From: Candidatus Flexifilum breve | GTDB lineage: Bacteria > Chloroflexota > Anaerolineae > Aggregatilineales > Phototrophicaceae | Direction of reading: 5' to 3' | Assembly (NCBI GenBank): GCA_016717205.1 | Contig: JADKGC010000002.1 | Location: 186,001 to 250,000 of the forward strand | Length of the DNA: 64,000 bases | Position numbers and translations under genes: made by a program | The notes under the pieces: model-generated | Seen by the model: only the letters and a program-made list of their open reading frames with translations | The model's database searches: none | What the model was told of the DNA's origin: nothing | Shown: positions 59,711-64,000 of the stretch, in pieces | Position numbering within the stretch: position 1 is the first letter of the stretch | How the letters are laid out: the number at the start of each line of letters is the position of its first letter

Positions 59711-62700
59711 TAATCATTTGCCTCCGGTCTCAGAGTCGCGTACTTGCGGCGCGCCCGCATCCACTCGCGGTGCAGGGCAGCTCCGAGATGAGCAGGCTGC
59801 TCTGCCAGCACCCACGCAAACGCTTGATCCGCGCCTGCCTCATCGCCTAAACCGAGCAGACCAAGCGCGATCATGTAGTGGCAGTGAATCCGGTTGCGCT
59901 GATTCAGATCGGCGTCAAATACGACGAAATCCGGCAGTGACACTGCGAAGTAATCCATCTTCACATCGTCGTTCAGGTGCTCGCGCCCGTAGCTGATGAG
60001 CCGTTCGAAGATCGCCCGGGCTTGATCAACCGAGCCTAGTGCCAGACGCGCCATCCCTTGATAAAAGATCATATCCGGTGGTTGGTCATTGTAATACAGC
60101 GGGGACGTTGGATCGCTTGATCCCAAAGCCGCGAACTCCCGATGCTCGTGCGCATGAGTCTGATCGCCAAGTCCCGCATACGCTTCGCCGAGGAAATAAT
60201 GAATATGATTATTCCGCGCACCTGCCAGCTTGCCTTCGCCGAGGTTACGGGGAAAGACCAGTGCCGCGTCGAGTTCGCGCACTGCCGCCTCATAGTCCTG
60301 TGCTGCAAGGTGACACTTGGCCCGTTCGATCCGGCTGGTGACGTACTGCGCGATCACCTTGCCTTCGCCACCTTCCCACGGGTGGAACGTGCGCCGAAGC
60401 AGGATGTCGAGCGCTTCATCCTGCCGCCCGAGCAGATTGAGCAGCGTCACCAGCTCGACGGTCAGATCGTCGCGCTGCCGCACCAGCTCGGCGTGCTGTT
60501 CCAGGCGCGCTAGGCGTTCCACTGGCGGACGCTTCAGGTGCTTGTCGAGTTGGTCGAGTTCAAACAGGACACGTGCATCTAGCGGATTGAGGCTGAATGC
60601 CCGCTCATAACTCGTTCGTGCGCGGTTGCTGTCGTGCAGCTTATTCATGTAAGCGAGCCCGAGATTCCGGTGAACGGTCGGGTAAGACGGATCGAGTTCG
60701 GCAGCGTGTTCCCAGCAGGTCAGCGCTTCGTCGTAGCGACGGTGAGCATACCAGAAGCTGCCGAGGTAGTATGGCGCGCGTGGATCAGTCGGATTGTGCT
60801 GGATGGCCGCCTGAAGCGCGGGCACAGTTTCGACAGCGTTCGGGAAGCAGTAATCGGGTGGTAGAGCCTGCGCTTCGGCAAAGCTGACTGCCGCTGCCTG
60901 CGCGTCGCCCGCTTCCAACTGAATCCAACCGGCGAAATACTTGACCATGGGATCCGTCTGCGGTGCGACGTGGAGCAGGTCGAGCGCCTCCTCAGACAAA
61001 CCCGCGTGCGCGTAATCGAGTGCAATTTCAATATAGGCGTGGACATTAGCGCCCATGAATTGGCGGTAGGTGGTATCTCCCGCTAACCAGCGCCGTTCAA
61101 ACAGCGCGCCAAAGTCGAGCGGGTCGAGCTGCAGCGCGCCAGCGACGGCGCGCTGCGCTGCCTCGGTTTGTCCAAGCTGCCGGAGCACCGCCGCCCGCAG
61201 GATGTGCGCTTTCATATGCCGGGTGTTGCGCTGCAGCGATCGCTCGACCAATTCAAGCGCCTCCTGCCAGGCCCGTCTGCGACAGGCGATCCGCGCCAGC
61301 GCGAAGTAGGCAGCATCCTGCCACGCGCTGTTCCAAGCCGCCTTGTAAAACGCGTCGAAGGCTTCGTCGTATCGGCTCTGGTAATCCAGCGCTAGACCCA
61401 GGTTGTAGTACGGTTCACCATCGTAGGGGTTCGGATTGCGGCGCGTCAGACTCTTGATAGCCGTGCGGAAATAGCCTTCAGCGTCCGCGAATTTGCCGCG
61501 CCGCAGGAGCAGCAAACCGAGCGCGTTATTGCAGCGGCTGTCCAGCGGATCGCGCCGCAGGGCTTCCTCGTAGTATGGCTCCGGGCGATAGGTCGCGTGG
61601 CGGTACTGCTCCAGATGCTGGCCGTTCAGGAACAGCGCCTCGTTCGACTCCAACTCAGCCGGCGGTTTGGCGGGTGTCGCGGGTGCGGGCACGTCGTTGT
61701 CAGTGCGGGCGAGCGGTGTATAGGTCAGAAGCGGCTGATCCTTGTCCCACACCGTGAGCGTCAAGTCGGTGTCGGACACGTCATCCGGCACAGTGACCGT
61801 GGTGTCGAGCACTGTTTCGGGATCGAGGGCATGGGTCGCATCGTAGACCTGCTGCCCGCGCGCGCTCAGCGTCACCCGCACGCGGCGCGGCGCAGAGCAG
61901 TACACGCCAATGCGGGTGCAACCGAGAGAAGGTTCGAGATTGAGAACAACATCCTTCGAAGCGTTTTTCGCTGCGCCGATGCGCTTGTACGGCATGAACA
62001 CCTGCGTAAACCGCTTCTCTTCGCCGGGCTGCAGCCAGCTAAAATCGGGCTGATTGTCGGTGTACGCGCCGCACATCAACTCGATGTAGGGGCCGTCTTC
62101 GTCGGTCAAATGCCGATCCCAGGTCTGTCCGAAATCGCCGTTGCCCCACGTCCATTGTTTTTTACCGGGAACGACGTGATGATTGGCGACGTGGAGCATG
62201 CCCGCCTCGGGGGTGCTGTCATAGCAGCCCACAAAGTCGAAATCCGAATGATAGGCCATGTAGGATGTCGGCACGGGGATGTTCTTGTATCGGGAAATAT
62301 CGGTGCCGGGGGAATAATCGACCTTGTAGTAGGTACCCGTCGCAATCGGGAAACTGGATACGTCACGCTTGCCATGATCCATTACCGCGTACACATCCGG
62401 CGGAAACACCGTCTGATACGTATCGTTGACGTGAACGGCTGGATTGGCCCACCACAGAAACGTTTGCGGGAAATCTGTCCGGTTGTAAAGCTGAACGCTA
62501 ATTTCGAGGTAGGCGCGGTCAGGGTAGAGGGTGAAACCCGCCATGCCTTTGGTGCGGAACATGCGCTCAATTTCGCTGAACCAGACTGTTTTGCTCCCGT
62601 CGTCATTGGCTTGCAGGCGGTAATGCACGGGCTCAAACGTGCTCGGGCGGTGATGCTGTGGCCAGTTGAACTCGATGCCGCCGGAAATCCACGGGCCGGT

Positions 62701-63030
62701 CAGACCGACGAGCGCCGGCTTGATGACGCGGTTGTAGTAAATGAAGTGATAGCCATTGGTCTTGTCCAGGGCCATTTGGACGCGGCCGCCAAGTTCGGGC
62801 AGGAGCATGATTTTGAGGTAGCGGTTTTCAAGAAAGATCGCAGTGTACGAGTGGTCTTCTTTCTCGTCGAAGACCTGTTCGATGATCGGATGCGGATAAA
62901 CGCTGCCGCTGCTCCCCTGATAGACACGCTTCTCCAGAAACATCGGGTTCTTATCGGGCTGACCGACCGGGTAAGTCGGAATGGTCACCCGTTCTTCCCA
63001 CATCTGCACGGAATGATCTGTTATTCCCAT
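59710..63030 (-). CDS. DUF5107 domain plus TPR-repeat protein
   Basis: A 1106-residue protein from ATG 63030 (AAGGAG 7-8 nt upstream; the frame continues to 63117 without support). Residues about 1-370 form a mutarotase-like beta-sandwich with LPELGGRVQMALDKTNGYHFIYYN and WISGGIEFNWPQHHRPSTF, typical of DUF5107. A middle beta-region (about 370-470) is followed by many TPR units to about residue 1080 (for example NLGLAYMNKLHDSNRARTSYERAFSLNPLDARVL). No signal peptide. Function is not established; a carbohydrate-binding or carbohydrate-acting protein is the best guess. Divergent from an AraC regulator. Confidence 0.8.
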   Translation of the reverse strand: MGITDHSVQMWEERVTIPTYPVGQPDKNPMFLEKRVYQGSSGSVYPHPIIEQVFDEKEDHSYTAIFLENRYLKIMLLPELGGRVQMALDKTNGYHFIYYNRVIKPALVGLTGPWISGGIEFNWPQHHRPSTFEPVHYRLQANDDGSKTVWFSEIERMFRTKGMAGFTLYPDRAYLEISVQLYNRTDFPQTFLWWANPAVHVNDTYQTVFPPDVYAVMDHGKRDVSSFPIATGTYYKVDYSPGTDISRYKNIPVPTSYMAYHSDFDFVGCYDSTPEAGMLHVANHHVVPGKKQWTWGNGDFGQTWDRHLTDEDGPYIELMCGAYTDNQPDFSWLQPGEEKRFTQVFMPYKRIGAAKNASKDVVLNLEPSLGCTRIGVYCSAPRRVRVTLSARGQQVYDATHALDPETVLDTTVTVPDDVSDTDLTLTVWDKDQPLLTYTPLARTDNDVPAPATPAKPPAELESNEALFLNGQHLEQYRHATYRPEPYYEEALRRDPLDSRCNNALGLLLLRRGKFADAEGYFRTAIKSLTRRNPNPYDGEPYYNLGLALDYQSRYDEAFDAFYKAAWNSAWQDAAYFALARIACRRRAWQEALELVERSLQRNTRHMKAHILRAAVLRQLGQTEAAQRAVAGALQLDPLDFGALFERRWLAGDTTYRQFMGANVHAYIEIALDYAHAGLSEEALDLLHVAPQTDPMVKYFAGWIQLEAGDAQAAAVSFAEAQALPPDYCFPNAVETVPALQAAIQHNPTDPRAPYYLGSFWYAHRRYDEALTCWEHAAELDPSYPTVHRNLGLAYMNKLHDSNRARTSYERAFSLNPLDARVLFELDQLDKHLKRPPVERLARLEQHAELVRQRDDLTVELVTLLNLLGRQDEALDILLRRTFHPWEGGEGKVIAQYVTSRIERAKCHLAAQDYEAAVRELDAALVFPRNLGEGKLAGARNNHIHYFLGEAYAGLGDQTHAHEHREFAALGSSDPTSPLYYNDQPPDMIFYQGMARLALGSVDQARAIFERLISYGREHLNDDVKMDYFAVSLPDFVVFDADLNQRNRIHCHYMIALGLLGLGDEAGADQAFAWVLAEQPAHLGAALHREWMRARRKYATLRPEAND

Positions 63031-63056
63031 AAAGCTGCTCCTTACACCACGGCGGT

Positions 63057-63086
63057 TCACGCTCACCAGTGCGCACATGCTATAAT
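63057..63086 (+). promoter_or_regulatory. Possible promoter of the AraC gene
   Basis: TTCACG (63057-63062), 18 bp, TATAAT (63081-63086), 30 nt before the AraC start. The -10 is perfect, the -35 fair. The 86-bp divergent gap must also hold the promoter of the minus-strand operon. Confidence 0.5.
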
Positions 63087-63116
63087 CGCTCAGAAATTGA
63101 CTTGGGTAGGCGTTCA

Positions 63117-64000
63117 ATGACTCAGATCAGACTCCGCGAAGGCTTCAAAAACGAGATTCGTTACGTTATTCCCCGGCACATCCTGCCCCGCTTCTCCGAA
63201 CACCCGCTCGTTCAACCGCTCATGGCGACCGATATGGGGTGGTATCCCGAAGCACGGTTTCACTACTGCGAGCGCGAAAATGGCGCGAACGAACATATCC
63301 TGATCCTCTGTCTTGCAGGGTCGGGTTGGTATGATCTGAACGGCGAACAGGGAATACTGCACGCGCATCAAGCGCTGCTCATTCCGCGCAACACACCGCA
63401 TACCTACTGGGCATCCGACTCTGCTCCCTGGTCGATCTACTGGGTTCACTTCACGGGCAGCAACGCGGATTACTTCGCGCATCAGCTTTCGTCCGGGGAA
63501 CACAGCCTATCCGTCGATGAAGATGCGATGTCCACACTGCAAAACCTGTTTGCGGAATGCTGCAAGGCACTGATGACTGGTTTCGTGCTGGAGCGCATGA
63601 TCTACGCCTCGCAAACGCTGCATCACCTGCTCGCCTGCCTGTTCTTCAACAATCGAGCGTTTTCGCCTACCCTCCAAACCAGCAAGTTTCATAACCTCGA
63701 CGCGACGCTCGCATACCTCAACCACAATGTCCATAAGCCGCTGACGCTGGCGGAAATGGCACGGCACGCCGATTTATCGCCGTCGCACTTTTCGCGTCTC
63801 TTCAAAGAGCAGACGAGCTATTCGCCCATCGACTATTTCATTCACCTAAAAATTCAACATGCCTGCAGACTGCTTTTCCTCACCAGCCTGACAGTGCGCG
63901 AGATCAGCGATGAGCTGGGTTACGATGATCCGGCATATTTCTCGCGCCTCTTCAAAAAAATGGTTGGCATGGCTCCCACGGAGTATCGCAACAAGCCGCG
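63117..64000 (+). CDS. AraC-family transcriptional regulator (runs off the right edge)
   Basis: About 294 residues visible from ATG 63117. The N-terminal half is a cupin sugar-binding domain (LCLAGSGWYDLNGEQGILHAHQALLIP, then NTPHTYW). The C-terminal double helix-turn-helix has LTLAEMARHADLSPSHFSRLFK and VREISDELGYDDPAYFSRLFKK followed by the family GMAPTEYR. Only the last few residues are outside the window. Divergent from the DUF5107/mutarotase operon, its probable target. Confidence 0.92.
   Translation, partial: MTQIRLREGFKNEIRYVIPRHILPRFSEHPLVQPLMATDMGWYPEARFHYCERENGANEHILILCLAGSGWYDLNGEQGILHAHQALLIPRNTPHTYWASDSAPWSIYWVHFTGSNADYFAHQLSSGEHSLSVDEDAMSTLQNLFAECCKALMTGFVLERMIYASQTLHHLLACLFFNNRAFSPTLQTSKFHNLDATLAYLNHNVHKPLTLAEMARHADLSPSHFSRLFKEQTSYSPIDYFIHLKIQHACRLLFLTSLTVREISDELGYDDPAYFSRLFKKMVGMAPTEYRNKP

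Noticed and set aside
61597..63120. A 507-codon open frame on the plus strand
   Set aside because: Antisense to the DUF5107-TPR gene; composition is typical of a GC-rich shadow and no domain is recognisable.

Overview
The window looks like a piece of a moderately high-GC heterotroph, most likely a Chloroflexota bacterium of the Anaerolineae type. That placement is an inference from content: many sugar ABC transporters that lack their own ATPase, each paired with a LacI, IclR, RpiR or AraC regulator; large ATP-dependent (STAND) regulators; GH51 and GH116 glycosidases; a DUF5107-TPR protein; and abundant palindromic intergenic repeats. No rRNA, intact tRNA, CRISPR array, integrase or transposase was found.

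Layout. 1-7743: a solute-binding protein running off the left edge, a divergent IclR regulator, and a tight four-gene sugar/sugar-acid operon (Gfo/Idh oxidoreductase, ThDP enzyme, aldehyde dehydrogenase, IlvD/EDD dehydratase). Three copies of one 17-bp inverted repeat sit on or beside the promoters of this set. 7858-13693: surface-polysaccharide genes (SDR epimerase/dehydratase and DegT aminotransferase facing a GT2 glycosyltransferase, a methyltransferase and a YfhO-like membrane protein). 14046-15029: aldo/keto reductase. 15153-21204: LacI regulator, GH51 arabinofuranosidase and ABC transporter, with a frameshift in the first permease. 21796-26100: MalT-like regulator and small genes. 26815-33377: a second LacI/ABC/GH51 operon. 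33570-40361: ribose-type ABC operon with a TIM-barrel isomerase, facing RpiR and a PfkB kinase. 40635-46688: an AT-richer accessory stretch (STAND regulator, unknown protein, primase/helicase remnant, metallo-beta-lactamase/TetR pair, TrmO). 46949-55253: third LacI/ABC locus with a GH116 glycosidase, then a CobW-type GTPase. 55281-58662: a second primase/helicase remnant, a WD40 remnant, and a degenerate M24 protein with an Ntn asparaginase. 58739-64000: mutarotase-like protein and DUF5107-TPR protein, divergent from an AraC regulator that runs off the right edge.

The genes read as a set of separately regulated modules for taking up and trimming plant-type glycans (arabinosides and beta-glucosides) and for breaking down the released sugars and sugar acids. 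Near-consensus promoters (TTGACA-N17-TATATT or close) can be read in front of several modules, with operators over the -10 or at the start point.

Less expected structure: copies of the 3' half of a tRNA-Arg(ACG) plus its terminator repeated at four module boundaries; two related primase/helicase C-terminal remnants, each next to large palindromes and iteron-like repeats; an inverted pair of ~40-bp arrays built from a 10-bp unit around the metallo-beta-lactamase/TetR cassette; and a hairpin directly after every complete solute-binding protein gene (4 of 4).
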